A DNA stretch of 60,019 nt from an uncultured Desulfovibrionaceae bacterium (GCA_944325195.1 CALUZB010000007.1:1-60019); one strand, 5' to 3'. Positions 44,805-54,880 are shown, numbered from the stretch's first letter. The notes: a model not told the origin generated them from the letters alone. Numbers and translations: made by a program.

Positions 44805-46094
44805 ATGCTTGATCTGAAACTGTTACAATCTAATCCTGAAGTCGTTGAAAACGCTCTGCGGAATCGTCAGAGTAAACTAGATATTACGGAATTTATTGAG
44901 CTTGATAAAAAACGCCGGAATATCCTTACGGAGTTGGAAGCGTTGCAAAGCGAGCGTAACAAAGCCTCCGGCGAAGTGGCGAAGTTGAAGCGCGAGGGCA
45001 AAGATGCCTCTGATTTGCTGGCACATCTGGGTGAAATTGCTGCAAAAGTAAAGGCATTGGATAAGCAGGCGGATGAAATTAAACAGGAAGTACAGGAATG
45101 GGTGCTTGGCGTGCCCAATGTGCCGGATCAGAGCGTGCCGGTTGGAGCAAGCGAGGAAGATAACCAGGAAGTGGTGCGCTGGGGCGAGCCGACGAAATTT
45201 GCCTTTGAGCCTAAAGACCATGTCGATTTGGGGGCCAGTCTGGGCGGGCTTGATTTTGAGCGTGCCGGCCGGCTTGCCGGGGCGCGTTTTGCTGTATATT
45301 GGGATTGGGCGGCTGCACTCGAGCGGGCGATAATAAATTTTTTCCTGGATCAGCAAACCCGGGTCAACGGCCACGTGGAAGTGTTGCCGCCGGTTCTGGC
45401 GAACCGCAAAACCCTTACCGGTACCGGCAATTTGCCTAAGTTTGAGGCCGACTTGTTTTATGTGCCGGAATGGGACTATTTTTTAATTCCCACAGCCGAA
45501 GTTCCGCTTACCAATTTGCATTCCGATGAAGTGATTCCTGAAGAAGCCTTGCCTTTGCTCTATACTGCTTACACGCCCTGTTTCCGCTCGGAAGCGGGCA
45601 GTTACGGCAAAGATACCCGCGGCCTGATCCGGCTGCACCAGTTCAATAAGGTGGAAATGGTCCATTTCGCTCACCCGGATAAGTCATTCGAGCAGTTGGA
45701 AACGATGCGCGGGTTCGCGGAGAAGCTGCTTCAAGATCTGGAAATTCCCTACCGGGTGGTTTGTCTGTGCACTGGGGATATGGGGTTTTCCTCGGCAAAA
45801 ACCTACGATCTGGAAGTGTGGCTTCCTGGCCAGAACAAATATCGGGAAATTTCATCGTGCTCAAATTGCACAGATTTTCAAGCCCGCCGCGCGAATATCC
45901 GATTTAAGCCTAAAGGCGGCGGCAAAACCGCATTTGTGCATACCTTGAACGGCTCTGGCCTGGCGGTTGGGCGCACGCTGGTAGCTGTAATGGAAAATTA
46001 CCAGCAGGAAGACGGCAGTATTTTGATTCCCAAGGTCTTGCAGCCATACATGAACGGACGTGTCAAAATTGAGCCCTATAAAGGAGCAGTGTAA
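44805..46094 (+). CDS. serS: seryl-tRNA synthetase
   Basis: 429 residues from the ATG at 44805, which has AAAGGAG upstream and gives the canonical [18 protein letters not shown]. An in-frame ATG at 44769 is rejected. A long antiparallel coiled coil (about 30-100) contacts the tRNA variable arm. The class II catalytic core shows motif 2 [20 protein letters not shown] and motif 3 [19 protein letters not shown]. It charges tRNA-Ser and, if a selenocysteine system exists, tRNA-Sec. The gene is monocistronic, divergent from the RSH gene. Confidence 0.98.
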   Translation: MLDLKLLQSNPEVVENALRNRQSKLDITEFIELDKKRRNILTELEALQSERNKASGEVAKLKREGKDASDLLAHLGEIAAKVKALDKQADEIKQEVQEWVLGVPNVPDQSVPVGASEEDNQEVVRWGEPTKFAFEPKDHVDLGASLGGLDFERAGRLAGARFAVYWDWAAALERAIINFFLDQQTRVNGHVEVLPPVLANRKTLTGTGNLPKFEADLFYVPEWDYFLIPTAEVPLTNLHSDEVIPEEALPLLYTAYTPCFRSEAGSYGKDTRGLIRLHQFNKVEMVHFAHPDKSFEQLETMRGFAEKLLQDLEIPYRVVCLCTGDMGFSSAKTYDLEVWLPGQNKYREISSCSNCTDFQARRANIRFKPKGGGKTAFVHTLNGSGLAVGRTLVAVMENYQQEDGSILIPKVLQPYMNGRVKIEPYKGAV

Positions 46095-46604
46095 TCTAAG
46101 CTGTTTTAATCGGGTCGAGAACAGCAAGCTGAAGGTTAAATTGCTGGTATTGTATTGTTATAAGATGAGACCGTTAATGGGCTAGGCTTGCGCAGCGGTT
46201 GCTGGTCAGTGCTGGTTATTTATCTTTGGCAACCTATGCAGGTCAGTGTAGTTGCAATATCAGTTTGTTTTCTAAAGATAAGGCTTCCTGCTCGGGCTAT
46301 GGGGTGATACATGTATTCTATTATTGAAACAGCAGGACAGTGCAGTCTTGCAAAGATAAATATGGCGGGTTCCACGGCAGTTTGATTAATTGCTTTTAAA
46401 CATAAACTGAAAAGCGAACCTGCTTTAATGAATGGTGAATTTCTTATTATAAAAAGAGTTACAACGCCGGTCGGAAGTCCGGCGGGTACGGCAAATCTGC
46501 CGTGAACAAGCCGAAAACCTGGTTTTCGGCTGATCTTTGCATAATCGTTTGCCAGAGGTTATGCAATGAGTTCAAGAGATTAATTTACAGCTAAAGGAAT
46601 CAGT
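46095..46604. other. long intergenic region upstream of purT
   Basis: 510 bp between serS and purT. Its last 140 bp hold three tandem hairpins (46465-46531), probably part of the purT leader. The rest is AT-rich with a weak GCTGTT/AACAGC stem soon after serS. A 24-codon ATG frame inside has no supporting evidence. Confidence 0.5.
46465..46531 (+). promoter_or_regulatory. three tandem hairpins in the purT leader, candidate cis-regulatory RNA
   Basis: Hairpin 1 pairs CGCCGG (46465-46470) with CCGGCG (46479-46484). Hairpin 2 pairs ACGGCA (46488-46493) with TGCCGT (46498-46503). Hairpin 3 pairs AGCCGAAAAC (46509-46518) with GTTTTCGGCT (46522-46531). They are only 3-5 nt apart and end 73 nt before the purT ATG. 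No T-run follows hairpin 3. I compared the string by eye with ZTP, purine, THF and guanidine riboswitch cores and found no match. Confidence 0.5.
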
Positions 46605-47786
46605 ATGGTCAGCATCGGTACTCCTTTAACCGGCACGGCTTTTAAAATGATGTTGTTGGGGGCCGGGGAATTGGGCCGCGAGGTTGCTATTGAAGCAATG
46701 CGCCTTGGTGTGGAAGTAATTGCCGTTGATCGTTACCCCAACGCGCCGGCTATGCAGGTGGCTCATCGCAGCCATGTGGTGTCCATGCTGGATGCCTCCG
46801 CTCTTGGCGCAATTATCGAACAGGAAAAGCCCGATTTGATAGTTCCTGAAATTGAGGCGATTGCCACTTCATATCTGGTGGAGCTTGAGAGAAAGGGCCA
46901 GAGGGTTGCGCCTACTGCCAGGGCTGTGAACCTGACCATGAATCGTGAGGGTATTCGCAGGCTGGCGGCGGAGGAGCTGGGACTGCCCACATCTCCATAT
47001 AAATTCGCCGCTACTTACGAGGAATATATTGAGGCTGTACATGAAATCGGTATGCCATGTGTAGTCAAGCCGGTAATGAGTTCTTCCGGGAAAGGGCAGA
47101 GCGTGGTGCGTGAGTCGGAGGATATTGCCCCAGCCTGGGAATACGCGCAATCGGGTGGGCGTGCAGGTGGTGGTAAGGTGATTGTCGAAGGGTTTGTGGA
47201 GTTTGATTATGAAATCACCCAATTGACTGTGCGACATGTAGATGGAACGACCTTTTGCGAGCCTATAGGCCATTTTCAAGAAAGTGGCGATTATCGGCAA
47301 TCATGGCAACCCCAGCCGATGAGCGACCAGGCTCTTGCCAGGGCCCAGTTCATCGCTGAAACCATTACCACTGCTTTAGGCGGTTGGGGGATTTTCGGAG
47401 TTGAGCTGTTTGTAAAAGGAGACAGCGTTATTTTCAGTGAAGTATCTCCTCGTCCGCACGATACAGGCCTGGTAACCTGCATTTCCCAGAATATTTCGGA
47501 ATTTGCCCTGCATGTAAGAGCGATTTTGGGTTTGCCTATTCCCGGCATCAGGCAGTACGGACCGGCGGCTTCTGCAGTAATTCTGCCCCAGGGTGATAGT
47601 GAACAGGCTGTTTTCAGTAACCTGGACAGCGCTCTCAAACAACCCGATACAAATATCATGCTGTTTGGAAAACCTGAAATTCATGGCCGTCGACGTATGG
47701 GGGTTGCCTTGGCTTTAGGTCCCAGTCTGGAAAAAGCTAAAGAAAAAGCGCAGAAAGCAGCTGATTTAGTTAAGGTAACATTTTAA
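46605..47786 (+). CDS. purT: formate-dependent phosphoribosylglycinamide formyltransferase
   Basis: 393 residues, standard length. PurT uses formate and ATP to formylate GAR in purine synthesis, avoiding formyl-tetrahydrofolate. It is an ATP-grasp enzyme: [20 protein letters not shown] at the N-terminus, [15 protein letters not shown] in the grasp domain, [13 protein letters not shown] and [14 protein letters not shown] near the Mg site. AAAGGAA precedes the ATG. Use of formate would fit an anaerobe with formate metabolism. It is monocistronic, with a leader of tandem hairpins and a strong hairpin after it. Confidence 0.97.
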   Translation: MVSIGTPLTGTAFKMMLLGAGELGREVAIEAMRLGVEVIAVDRYPNAPAMQVAHRSHVVSMLDASALGAIIEQEKPDLIVPEIEAIATSYLVELERKGQRVAPTARAVNLTMNREGIRRLAAEELGLPTSPYKFAATYEEYIEAVHEIGMPCVVKPVMSSSGKGQSVVRESEDIAPAWEYAQSGGRAGGGKVIVEGFVEFDYEITQLTVRHVDGTTFCEPIGHFQESGDYRQSWQPQPMSDQALARAQFIAETITTALGGWGIFGVELFVKGDSVIFSEVSPRPHDTGLVTCISQNISEFALHVRAILGLPIPGIRQYGPAASAVILPQGDSEQAVFSNLDSALKQPDTNIMLFGKPEIHGRRRMGVALALGPSLEKAKEKAQKAADLVKVTF

Positions 47787-47838
47787 GTTTTGTAATGTCA
47801 GAGCACATTTAAGAATGGAGTCGCTAGAAATTGATCTC

Positions 47839-47875
47839 CCAGAGCCATTTAACTTTCATAGTTAAATGGCTCTGG
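47839..47875 (+). terminator. perfect 16-bp hairpin after purT
   Basis: CCAGAGCCATTTAACT and AGTTAAATGGCTCTGG pair completely around a 5-nt loop, about 50 bp after purT. It is followed only by ATTTG, so it may stabilise the 3' end or work as a weak bidirectional terminator facing the convergent gene. Confidence 0.7.
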
Positions 47876-48056
47876 ATTTGGCTTAACGGGCAATTGGTAT
47901 GGTTTGATGAAATCATTATGGAGTTGGTTTCCAGTGTCACTGGTCAAGGCTGGGCAACGAGCCGAACCTCATTTTTTCAATGCTGAGAGCATAACATACG
48001 ATTTATAAACGGGTTGCAGGGTAAACGGTGCCCTTTGATTTTCAGGTAAGCCGGAT

Positions 48057-48683
48057 TCACGGAATAGAACTATTCCGGCGTATAACAGGCTCTGGTGCAA
48101 GTTCTTCTGAAATGTAGTTAAAAAAGATGCGTTTACCCAGGCGCGGGTCATCTGTCAGACGTAAATAAATTCTGCTTCCTTCTGTTTCCCATTGGTATTC
48201 AGTAGAGTTGTTTTCTACCAGAGGTTCGACTTTTCCATAATAGGCAAGTGCTTCGGAAGCAATAATTTCAAATTCTCCGTCCGCAGCGTAGTCTTTAGCG
48301 TAACCGGCGCCCCAAAGGCGGTCGTCTGTAAAACTGTATATAGTCCAAATTTTCACTCCGAACAGGTCTGTATCCTTATACCCCATGCGGTACACTCCGG
48401 ATTTGCGGTTTGTGTCATGGCGCGTGGGCCTGCTCCCCATAACGGCCTCAACTTCTGAGGGGCTCATGCCCCAGCGTACTTTTTGGAAATCGCAGGCAGC
48501 GTTTCCTTGAAATTTAGGCCTGTGACTGCCTGAAAGTTCCGGCTGGCCGGGAGCAAAAAAAGAGTTCTCTTCCTTTGATGCATTGGCAGCAACCGTATCA
48601 GACAATTCTCCAGCTCTTGACAGAGCGGGCTGAAACAGGAGCAGGCCGGTTGTGAGTCCGAGAATAAGCAGGATTTTTTGCAT
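48057..48683 (-). CDS. secreted protein of unknown function
   Basis: 208 residues from the ATG at 48683, chosen because AGAGGAAG lies upstream and a signal peptide follows (MQKILLILGLTTGLLLF, cleavage after LSRAG). The frame is open further upstream, to 48809, but that part has no ribosome site. The mature part has CDFQKVRWGMSPSEVEAVMG, which resembles the beginning of small BLIP/SmpA-like beta domains that sense envelope components, then an all-beta C-terminus. This resemblance is weak. It is periplasmic, located between purT and phoU, and no link to phosphate uptake is evident. Confidence 0.75.
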   Translation of the reverse strand: MQKILLILGLTTGLLLFQPALSRAGELSDTVAANASKEENSFFAPGQPELSGSHRPKFQGNAACDFQKVRWGMSPSEVEAVMGSRPTRHDTNRKSGVYRMGYKDTDLFGVKIWTIYSFTDDRLWGAGYAKDYAADGEFEIIASEALAYYGKVEPLVENNSTEYQWETEGSRIYLRLTDDPRLGKRIFFNYISEELAPEPVIRRNSSIP

Positions 48684-48942
48684 ATACTTCCTCTGGTTGG
48701 ATAAAACATGCCAATGGGAATCATTGCCAGGATAGAGAAACAAAAATATTTCGCCTTGGCAACCGAAATTTGCGTCCGGTAAACAGAAACTGCAAAAGTG
48801 GAAGAGCACTTTCGTTTAACCAGGTATTTTGCTTAAAAAGAAGTTTTAGCTGAACTTATACACGACTTCACGTTGTCTTCTTTAAACCGCAGCGCATGTC
48901 CGGCCTTTTTATTGCTAGGCTTAGGTTACCTCATACAAAACT

Positions 48943-49653
48943 CTACACACTTGATTGCACTGCTTCTGCAGGCAGATGTTTGATGTTCACGCCTTGTTCG
49001 ATAAAATAAATTTGCTCGGCGAGGTTAATCGCCCGCCCGCATACCCGGCTCAGCGCCCTGGCAATTAAGATTCCTTGGGTGGATGAGCAGGAAACAAGGT
49101 TGGTATGTTTGCAATTTTCACCGCCTTCCCGGCTCAGCTCTGTCATAATGGTTTGCAGGACTGTGAATTCCAATTGAGTGGAGTCGACATCGCCACGCGA
49201 CAGTTCCAGGGCTTTGACTGCTGAAGGGTTTTTAAACAGTTCTTGTACCTGGGAGTAAATATCGCGAGCGTTGGAAACAAGAGGAGCTAGGGTGGAAAAC
49301 ATTTTCGGACTGGGGGAACAGTCCATCCGGCAGGTGAGTGTGGCAATATCCACAGCTTCATCGCCAATCCGTTCCAACTCGCTGACCATGCGCAGGGCAG
49401 CAACCACAAACCTCAGGTCATGGGCCACTGGTTGGTTACGCACCAGAATGGACAGGGCCAACTCATCAATTTCATTTTCTTTTGCGTTGATTAAATCATC
49501 TCCATCAATTACTGCCTGGGCTTTGCCTTTGTTCGCCGACTCCAGCGCCAGCAGTGCCTCTTCCAAGGCTATTCCCACAGCCGCAAACATTACCAGCAGC
49601 CTGGTACGCAGTTGGGAAAGCATTTGTTGTAACTGAGTTTCTTTTGTCTGCAT
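48943..49653 (-). CDS. phoU: phosphate signalling regulator PhoU
   Basis: 236 residues, two tandem PhoU three-helix bundles. Metal-binding E/D motifs are visible (DEAVDIATLTCRMD near 95-108 and the second GRAINLAEQIYFIEQG near 207-222). PhoU links the Pst transporter to PhoR, restraining the kinase when phosphate is plentiful. Its start overlaps the pstB stop by one base, and it is last in the leftward unit phoB-phoR-pstB-phoU. Confidence 0.97.
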   Translation of the reverse strand: MQTKETQLQQMLSQLRTRLLVMFAAVGIALEEALLALESANKGKAQAVIDGDDLINAKENEIDELALSILVRNQPVAHDLRFVVAALRMVSELERIGDEAVDIATLTCRMDCSPSPKMFSTLAPLVSNARDIYSQVQELFKNPSAVKALELSRGDVDSTQLEFTVLQTIMTELSREGGENCKHTNLVSCSSTQGILIARALSRVCGRAINLAEQIYFIEQGVNIKHLPAEAVQSSV

Positions 49654-50402
49654 TAGCCGAACCTGCCTGTTATATAGTCTTCTGTTTGTTTAAGAGACGG
49701 GCGGGTGAACATGGTTTCTGTTTCCCCATGCTCAATAAGCTTGCCCATATAAAAGAACGCTGTGTAATCGGACACCCTTGCCGCTTGCTGCATATTGTGG
49801 GTTACAATAATTATGGTGAGTTGCTCTTTCAGTTCATGGATACTTTCCTCAATTTTTTGAGTTGCAATAGGGTCCAGGGCGCTGGCCGGTTCGTCCATTA
49901 AAAGTACCGCCGGTTCCACCGCCAGGGCACGGGCAATGCACAGCCGCTGTTGCTGGCCGCCAGACAGGCCCAAAGCGGAAGTATGCAGGCGGTCTTTCAC
50001 TTCGTCGAACAATGCCGCCCGGATTAAAGACTGCTCAACCTTGTCGGCGATTTCAGATGGGTTGCGCATGCCGTTCACTTTCAGCCCGTATGCCACATTT
50101 TCAAAAATGGTTTTGGGAAAGGGGTTGGGTTTCTGGAATACCATGCCCACTTGCTTGCGCAAACTGACCACATTGGTACGGCGCGAGTTAATGTCTACAC
50201 CGTCAAGCCAGATTTCGCCGGTTGCTTTTGCATCGGGAATGAGGTCGTTCATTCGGTTCAGGCAACGCAGATAAGTACTTTTTCCACAGCCCGATGGCCC
50301 GATCAGGGCGGTGACGCAACACTCCGGGAAATCGAGATTTACGTCAAAAAGCGCCTGAGAGTTCCCGTAAAAGAAGTTGATATTTTTAGTTCTTATTTTC
50401 AT
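49653..50402 (-). CDS. pstB: phosphate ABC transporter ATP-binding protein
   Basis: 249 residues from the ATG at 50402 ([20 protein letters not shown]). A longer frame to 50504 is a read-in from phoR. Walker A is [14 protein letters not shown], the ABC signature [20 protein letters not shown], Walker [14 protein letters not shown], and the His switch VTHNM. It powers phosphate import with PstC and PstA. Unusually it is encoded with phoB, phoR and phoU, on the opposite strand from pstSCA. Confidence 0.98.
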   Translation of the reverse strand: MKIRTKNINFFYGNSQALFDVNLDFPECCVTALIGPSGCGKSTYLRCLNRMNDLIPDAKATGEIWLDGVDINSRRTNVVSLRKQVGMVFQKPNPFPKTIFENVAYGLKVNGMRNPSEIADKVEQSLIRAALFDEVKDRLHTSALGLSGGQQQRLCIARALAVEPAVLLMDEPASALDPIATQKIEESIHELKEQLTIIIVTHNMQQAARVSDYTAFFYMGKLIEHGETETMFTRPSLKQTEDYITGRFG

Positions 50403-50412
50403 AAGCAGATAA

Positions 50413-52179
50413 TTACGCCCCCTCCAAGGGCAGGGAGAAGAAAAATGCTGTGGAAAAGCCCATATATGGGCTTTCGGCCCAGATTTTGCCGTGATGGCGC
50501 TCAATGATGTGTTTGCTTATGGCCAGACCAATTCCGGTTCCTGTGCCGGTCCGCCCTTTCTCCACCTGATAAAAACGCTCGAAAATGCGTTCGAGTTCGG
50601 CGGCTGGAATGCCGGGGCCCTGGTCTGCTATGCCGATAATCGCCTGGTTTCCTTTTGTGTAATTGAAAATTTTAATGACAGAACCAACCGGGGCGTATCT
50701 CTCGGCATTATTTAAAAGATTGGCGAGCACTTGAGTGATCAGGCCGCTTCTTCCTGTTACTTTGAGCGGGGCCCAATCTTCCAGATTTAACTTCAGTTGT
50801 TTTTTCTGCAATTGTTCGTTTACCGGGGCAATCGCTTCAGTCAGGGCGGTTGACAGTTCCAGCGTTTCCATACTGAAAGTTTCTTGCCCGTTCTCAAGAC
50901 GTGACAGCTCCAACAAGTCTGTAATCAGGCGCGACAGAGCCGTAGCATGTTTGTGGATTACATTGGGGAATTTTTTAAACGCAGCAGGAATTTCCGGCGC
51001 TTCCAGCAGAATTTCCGCGCTGCTGGCAATGGCGGTCAAAGGGGTTCGCAGTTCGTGGGAGACATTGGAGATAAAGTCTTTACGCACTCGCTCCAGGCGC
51101 ATCAGTTTGCTGGCGTCGGACAGCACGGCTACAGCTCCCAGGCCTGTCCCGGACTGGGCCGGACGGCTGACGTATGCAGTGATTGTGCGTCCGTCCGCCA
51201 ATTCAAACTCCTGCCGCATTTCTTCCGTGAGTCCTACGTCGGGAGTCGGAACAAGAATTGCTTCCAGCATACTTTGCAGACCGGGCAAAGGAATGGATTC
51301 GATTACTTGTTTTCCTGCTCCCACAGCCATGTCGGGGAACATTTTTTCAAGGCTGCGATTATGCCTGGTCACTTTCCCCTGCTGGTCAATAACCAACACG
51401 CCCTCATAAAGGCTGTTCAGCACAGTTTCAAGCTCTACCTGCTCATTGGTTGCAGTTGTGATTTGGCGATCGATATTTTCCGCCATGCGGTTAACCGCGT
51501 CTGCCAGGGGTACGAATTCACTGCCTGGAACTATGTGCAGCCGGTTTTGATAATTTCCCAGAGAAATTGATTGTACAGCCTCAGTCATGGCAGAAATACC
51601 CTTGCGCATCCGCTTGGTCAGAAAAATGGAAAGGAGGAGACAAAGCAGAATTACCCAGGCGGCTGTCCAGACAAGAGAGGATAATTTACCTTTGAAGTCA
51701 TTTTGTACGGCTGAGAAAGGAACGGCAACCCGCACAATCGTGTTGTCTGCAAGTCTGGTTGCCGCATAAATGGAGTCTTTGCCGGTGTTGTTGCTGAGGC
51801 GCAGAGACACGCCCTCGCCGGTTAGTTTGGCGGCTTCAATTTCAGGGCGGTCATTGTGGTTGTCCAGTTGGGGAAGCTGCTCGTCTGGCAGGTCAGAATC
51901 GATGATTACCTTGCCTGACGGATCTGTTACAGTGATGCGTAAATTGTTTGCTTGAGCGGTTGCCAGCACCGACTGCATGTTCAGATTGCCTGTTTCCCTA
52001 TCCTGCAAAGTGGCTCCCAGTAAACGGCAGTGTAGCAGGGCCTGCTCTTTGGCCAGTTCCAGCCGTTCTTCATAAAATTTGTGGTTTAACAACATGGGCG
52101 GAAGCAGGGCGGCCAGGAAAGTAACCAGGGCCAGCGCCAAAAAAAGCTTTGTCTGGAACGAAATCAACTTTTGGCTCAT
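50413..52179 (-). CDS. phoR: phosphate-sensing histidine kinase
   Basis: 588 residues, longer than the roughly 430 of E. coli PhoR. There is a membrane helix at about 12-32, a periplasmic region of around 130 residues, a second helix near 170-190, HAMP ([20 protein letters not shown]), a PAS domain near 255-350, HisKA with [16 protein letters not shown], and HATPase with [11 protein letters not shown] and [18 protein letters not shown]. It is the PhoB partner. Its start overlaps the phoB stop by four bases (ATGA), so translation is coupled. The long extracytoplasmic sensor-like region is more like Gram-positive PhoR/ResE than E. coli. Confidence 0.95.
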   Translation of the reverse strand: MSQKLISFQTKLFLALALVTFLAALLPPMLLNHKFYEERLELAKEQALLHCRLLGATLQDRETGNLNMQSVLATAQANNLRITVTDPSGKVIIDSDLPDEQLPQLDNHNDRPEIEAAKLTGEGVSLRLSNNTGKDSIYAATRLADNTIVRVAVPFSAVQNDFKGKLSSLVWTAAWVILLCLLLSIFLTKRMRKGISAMTEAVQSISLGNYQNRLHIVPGSEFVPLADAVNRMAENIDRQITTATNEQVELETVLNSLYEGVLVIDQQGKVTRHNRSLEKMFPDMAVGAGKQVIESIPLPGLQSMLEAILVPTPDVGLTEEMRQEFELADGRTITAYVSRPAQSGTGLGAVAVLSDASKLMRLERVRKDFISNVSHELRTPLTAIASSAEILLEAPEIPAAFKKFPNVIHKHATALSRLITDLLELSRLENGQETFSMETLELSTALTEAIAPVNEQLQKKQLKLNLEDWAPLKVTGRSGLITQVLANLLNNAERYAPVGSVIKIFNYTKGNQAIIGIADQGPGIPAAELERIFERFYQVEKGRTGTGTGIGLAISKHIIERHHGKIWAESPYMGFSTAFFFSLPLEGA

Positions 52180-52859
52180 GGATTTGCCTTTACGCGGTAA
52201 CCTATGCCGCGTACAGTTTCAATTAAATCGCCGTGCGGGCCAAGCTTTGCTCTCAGGCGCTTGATGTGACTGTCCACACTGCGGGCGTAACCCTCAAAGC
52301 TGTAGCCCCACACAGTATCAAGAAGCTGTTCACGGCTTCTCACCTGACCTGCGTGCAACAGCAGGTCCTGCAGCAGTTTAAACTCGCTTAATGTCAGCTC
52401 CAGTTCCATATCTCCAGCCCATGCCTGGTGGCGGACGGCGTCCAGTGTCAACGCGCCGGAGTTGACTACCGATTCATATTGCTCTTCCTTTCCTCTTCTG
52501 AGCACGGCCCGAATGCGCAGAATAACTTCCCGCAAGCTGAAAGGCTTGACTACGTAGTCGTCTGCTCCCAACTCCAGCCCGACAATCTTGTCGATTTCTT
52601 CCCCTTTGGCTGTGAGCATGATTATCGGGATAAGTGCAGTGGCAGAAGCGTGTTTTAACTGCCTGCATACCTCCAGACCGTCGATGCCCGGAAGCATCAA
52701 GTCCAGCAGGATAATGGACGGTTTTTTCAGACGGGCCAGTTCCAGGCCACGCTCGCCGGTTTCCGCTTCAATCGGCTCAAACCCTTCGCGTTTCAGGGAG
52801 AAGGCCAGGTTTTCCCGAATATCCTTCTCGTCTTCGATTATTAAAACCAACTCTGCCAT
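52176..52859 (-). CDS. phoB: phosphate regulon response regulator
   Basis: 227 residues, OmpR/PhoB family. The receiver contains LVLIIEDEKDIRENL, phospho-acceptor Asp in IILLDLMLPGIDG, TAKGEE and VVKPFSL. The winged helix shows LTLSEFKLLQDLLLHAGQVRSREQLLD and SFEGYARSVDSHIKRLRAKL. It binds tandem 11-bp repeats, which are found in the control region upstream. AGGAG precedes the ATG, within a region of dyad symmetry. Confidence 0.97.
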   Translation of the reverse strand: MAELVLIIEDEKDIRENLAFSLKREGFEPIEAETGERGLELARLKKPSIILLDLMLPGIDGLEVCRQLKHASATALIPIIMLTAKGEEIDKIVGLELGADDYVVKPFSLREVILRIRAVLRRGKEEQYESVVNSGALTLDAVRHQAWAGDMELELTLSEFKLLQDLLLHAGQVRSREQLLDTVWGYSFEGYARSVDSHIKRLRAKLGPHGDLIETVRGIGYRVKANP

Positions 52860-52868
52860 ATCCGCTCC

Positions 52869-52892
52869 TTGTCATCTGGTTCAGACTGACAA
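52869..52892 (-). promoter_or_regulatory. inverted repeat overlapping the phoB leader and ribosome site
   Basis: TTGTCA (52869-52874) and TGACAA (52887-52892) are perfect inverted repeats 12 bp apart. On the phoB transcript the second arm merges into the AAGGAG ribosome site, so a hairpin could hide it. TTGTCA also resembles a PhoB half-site. Confidence 0.4.
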
Positions 52893-52960
52893 TATCTTAT
52901 CCGAACAGGGGCAACAAGCCGCCTGAAACGCATTTAAATTGCCCTCTGTAAGTGACGGAT

Positions 52961-53037
52961 ATGTGGAAGAATTGTGGTGATTATGTGGCGAAAAGGTCAT
53001 GGCATTGCCACAATTTTGCCATTACCATGGCATTAAG
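52961..53037 (+). promoter_or_regulatory. PhoB-binding array: seven contiguous 11-bp repeats
   Basis: The 77 bp split cleanly into seven 11-bp units with the half-sites ATGTGGA (52961), TTGTGGT (52972), ATGTGGC (52983), AGGTCAT (52994), TTGCCAC (53005), TTGCCAT (53016) and ATGGCAT (53027), each followed by a 4-bp linker. The 7+4 architecture is that of PhoB boxes (CTGTCAT-N4 repeats). It lies in the 255-bp gap between divergent phoB and pstS, 77 bp before the pstS start. E. coli boxes typically contain two to six units. Confidence 0.7.
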
Positions 53038-53114
53038 CGGAAGGAGACTGCGCACAGTAACCCCCCGGTTGTGCGGGTTGAACAGATCCAACGCTTATAA
53101 AACAGGAGAATATG

Positions 53115-53930
53115 ATGTTTAAAGCGATTGCAGCATTTTTATTGGGAATTATGGTGACGGCTCCGGCCTATGCCGCTTCACAGGAAATCATGATTAACGG
53201 TTCCACCACGGTATTGCCGGTTATGCAGAAGGTGGGTGAGGCGTTTATGAACGCCAATCCTGGAAGCAGTCTGGCTATTTCCGGCGGCGGATCGGGCAAC
53301 GGAATTAAAGCCTTGTCGGAAGGATTGTGTCAGGTTGCCATGTCTTCACGCGATATTAAAGATTCGGAGCGAGCTGAAGCCGAAGCCAGAGGCGTGAACC
53401 CATATCGTATTGCAATAGCTATGGATGCTTTGGTGCCTGTGGTGCATCCGGATAACCCTGTGAAAGAAATCAGTGTGGAGCAACTGCGCGATATTTATTC
53501 CGGTAAAATCACCAACTGGCAGGAGTTGGGTGGAGAGGACGCTAAAATTGTGGTCATTTCCCGCGACTCTTCCTCCGGTACCTTTGAAACCTGGGAAGAA
53601 ATCATTATGAAGAAAACGAAGGTGAGTCCGACGGCTCTGATGCAGGCTTCCAACGGAGCAGTTGTGCAAGCTGTTTCCAAGAATAAAAAGGCGATAGGTT
53701 ATATTGGTTTCGGCTATTTAAACAATTCGTTGAAGCAGATTAATGTAAATGGGATTGTTGCCGGCGCTGAAACCGCCTTGGACGGTACCTGGCCCATAGC
53801 CAGAGAGCTGTATCTTTTTACCAACGGCGAGCCGCAAGGCGAGCTTAAGAAGCTTGTTGACTTTGTGCTTGATCCTAAAAAAGGGCAAAAATATGTGCTT
53901 GATATCGGTTATATCCCTCTGAAAGACTAA
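53115..53930 (+). CDS. pstS: phosphate ABC transporter substrate-binding protein
   Basis: 271 residues from the second of two adjacent ATGs; AGGAG is seven bases upstream of it. A signal peptide MFKAIAAFLLGIMVTAPAYA is followed by the mature start ASQEIMINGSTTVLPVM. Phosphate-binding motifs include NGSTTVLP, GGGSGNGIKALSEG and SRDSSSGTFETWEE. It captures phosphate in the periplasm. It is first in the unit pstS-pstC-pstA, with a stable hairpin after it that may favour accumulation of pstS mRNA. It lacks a lipobox, as usual in Gram-negatives. Confidence 0.97.
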   Translation: MFKAIAAFLLGIMVTAPAYAASQEIMINGSTTVLPVMQKVGEAFMNANPGSSLAISGGGSGNGIKALSEGLCQVAMSSRDIKDSERAEAEARGVNPYRIAIAMDALVPVVHPDNPVKEISVEQLRDIYSGKITNWQELGGEDAKIVVISRDSSSGTFETWEEIIMKKTKVSPTALMQASNGAVVQAVSKNKKAIGYIGFGYLNNSLKQINVNGIVAGAETALDGTWPIARELYLFTNGEPQGELKKLVDFVLDPKKGQKYVLDIGYIPLKD

Positions 53931-53944
53931 CCTATATATATATC

Positions 53945-53981
53945 GGGGCGCCGCTTCGCATTCCGTATGCAGCGGTGCCCC
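53945..53981 (+). promoter_or_regulatory. intercistronic hairpin between pstS and pstC
   Basis: GGGGCGCCGCT and AGCGGTGCCCC pair over 11 bp with one G-T wobble, with an inner GCAT/ATGC stem. No T-run follows. It probably stabilises the pstS mRNA or lowers downstream expression. Confidence 0.6.
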
Positions 53982-54003
53982 ATAACTTCAGGACAGACTG
54001 TTT

Positions 54004-54870
54004 ATGCCAATTGCCAATAAGGAACGCCTGATTCATCTCGGTCTGGCGGTAATCGCTTTCAGCTCGTTGTTGTTTCTGGGCTTGATCACTTTCTTTTTGT
54101 TTATGGAAGGCTTACCGGTATTCCAGTATGTAAGCATTAAAGAGTTTTTTACCGGCAGTAACTGGTATCCCACGTCCAACCCGCCCGAATTTCAAATCTT
54201 TCCTCTTATCGTGGGGTCTGTGGCGGTTACCTTGGTGGCATCGGTTATTGCCATTCCCCTGGGCGTGCTGACTGCCGCTTGGATGACCGAGGTGGCTCCA
54301 GCCGCCTTGCGGCGGATTTTGAAGCCGGTGATAGAGCTGTTGGCGGCCTTGCCGTCAGTGGTGGTGGGCTTTTTCGGAATGATTGTGGTGGCTCCTGTGC
54401 TTCAGGATGTGTTTGATGCTGATATCGGTCTTAATTTGTTTAATGCCGGTTTAATGCTCGCGTTTATGAGCGTGCCTACAATCTGCTCAATATCGGAAGA
54501 TGCTTTGTTTGGAGTGCCCAAATCATTGCGCGAGGCCTCTCTGGCTTTGGGGGCAACTCGTTGGGAAACCACCGCTAAGGTGGTAATCCCGGCGGCCTTT
54601 TCCGGGATAGGCACTGCCTGTATGTTGGGCATGTCGCGCAGTATCGGCGAAACGATGGTAGTGTTGATGGTTGCAGGGGGGGCCGGCATTATCCCCGAAT
54701 GGATTTTTGACCCGGTTCGCCCCATGCCCGCAGCCATTGCCGCGGAAATTGCGGAAGCGTCTTTCCGGGGGGAGCACTACCACGCTCTGTTTGCTGTAGG
54801 CATGGTGCTTTTTTTGTTTACCCTGGCTTTTAACTGTGTAGCCCAGGCTGTCTCCATGAAAAAGGCATAG
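54004..54870 (+). CDS. pstC: phosphate ABC transporter permease
   Basis: 288 residues, six membrane helices. The N-terminus with ERLIHLGLAVIAFSSLLFLG, GTLTA-type segment VGSVAVTLVASVIAIPLGV, and the EAA loop LREASLALGATRWETTAKVV identify PstC. A weak AGGA lies upstream. The stop is ten bases before the ATG chosen for pstA, so they are translationally linked. Confidence 0.96.
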   Translation: MPIANKERLIHLGLAVIAFSSLLFLGLITFFLFMEGLPVFQYVSIKEFFTGSNWYPTSNPPEFQIFPLIVGSVAVTLVASVIAIPLGVLTAAWMTEVAPAALRRILKPVIELLAALPSVVVGFFGMIVVAPVLQDVFDADIGLNLFNAGLMLAFMSVPTICSISEDALFGVPKSLREASLALGATRWETTAKVVIPAAFSGIGTACMLGMSRSIGETMVVLMVAGGAGIIPEWIFDPVRPMPAAIAAEIAEASFRGEHYHALFAVGMVLFLFTLAFNCVAQAVSMKKA

Positions 54871-54880
54871 GGTGGAAGTA

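Noticed and set aside
46308..46385. 24-codon ATG frame in the serS-purT gap preceded by GGGGTGAT
   Set aside because: Too short, with no other support. The gap is better explained as leader and spacer.
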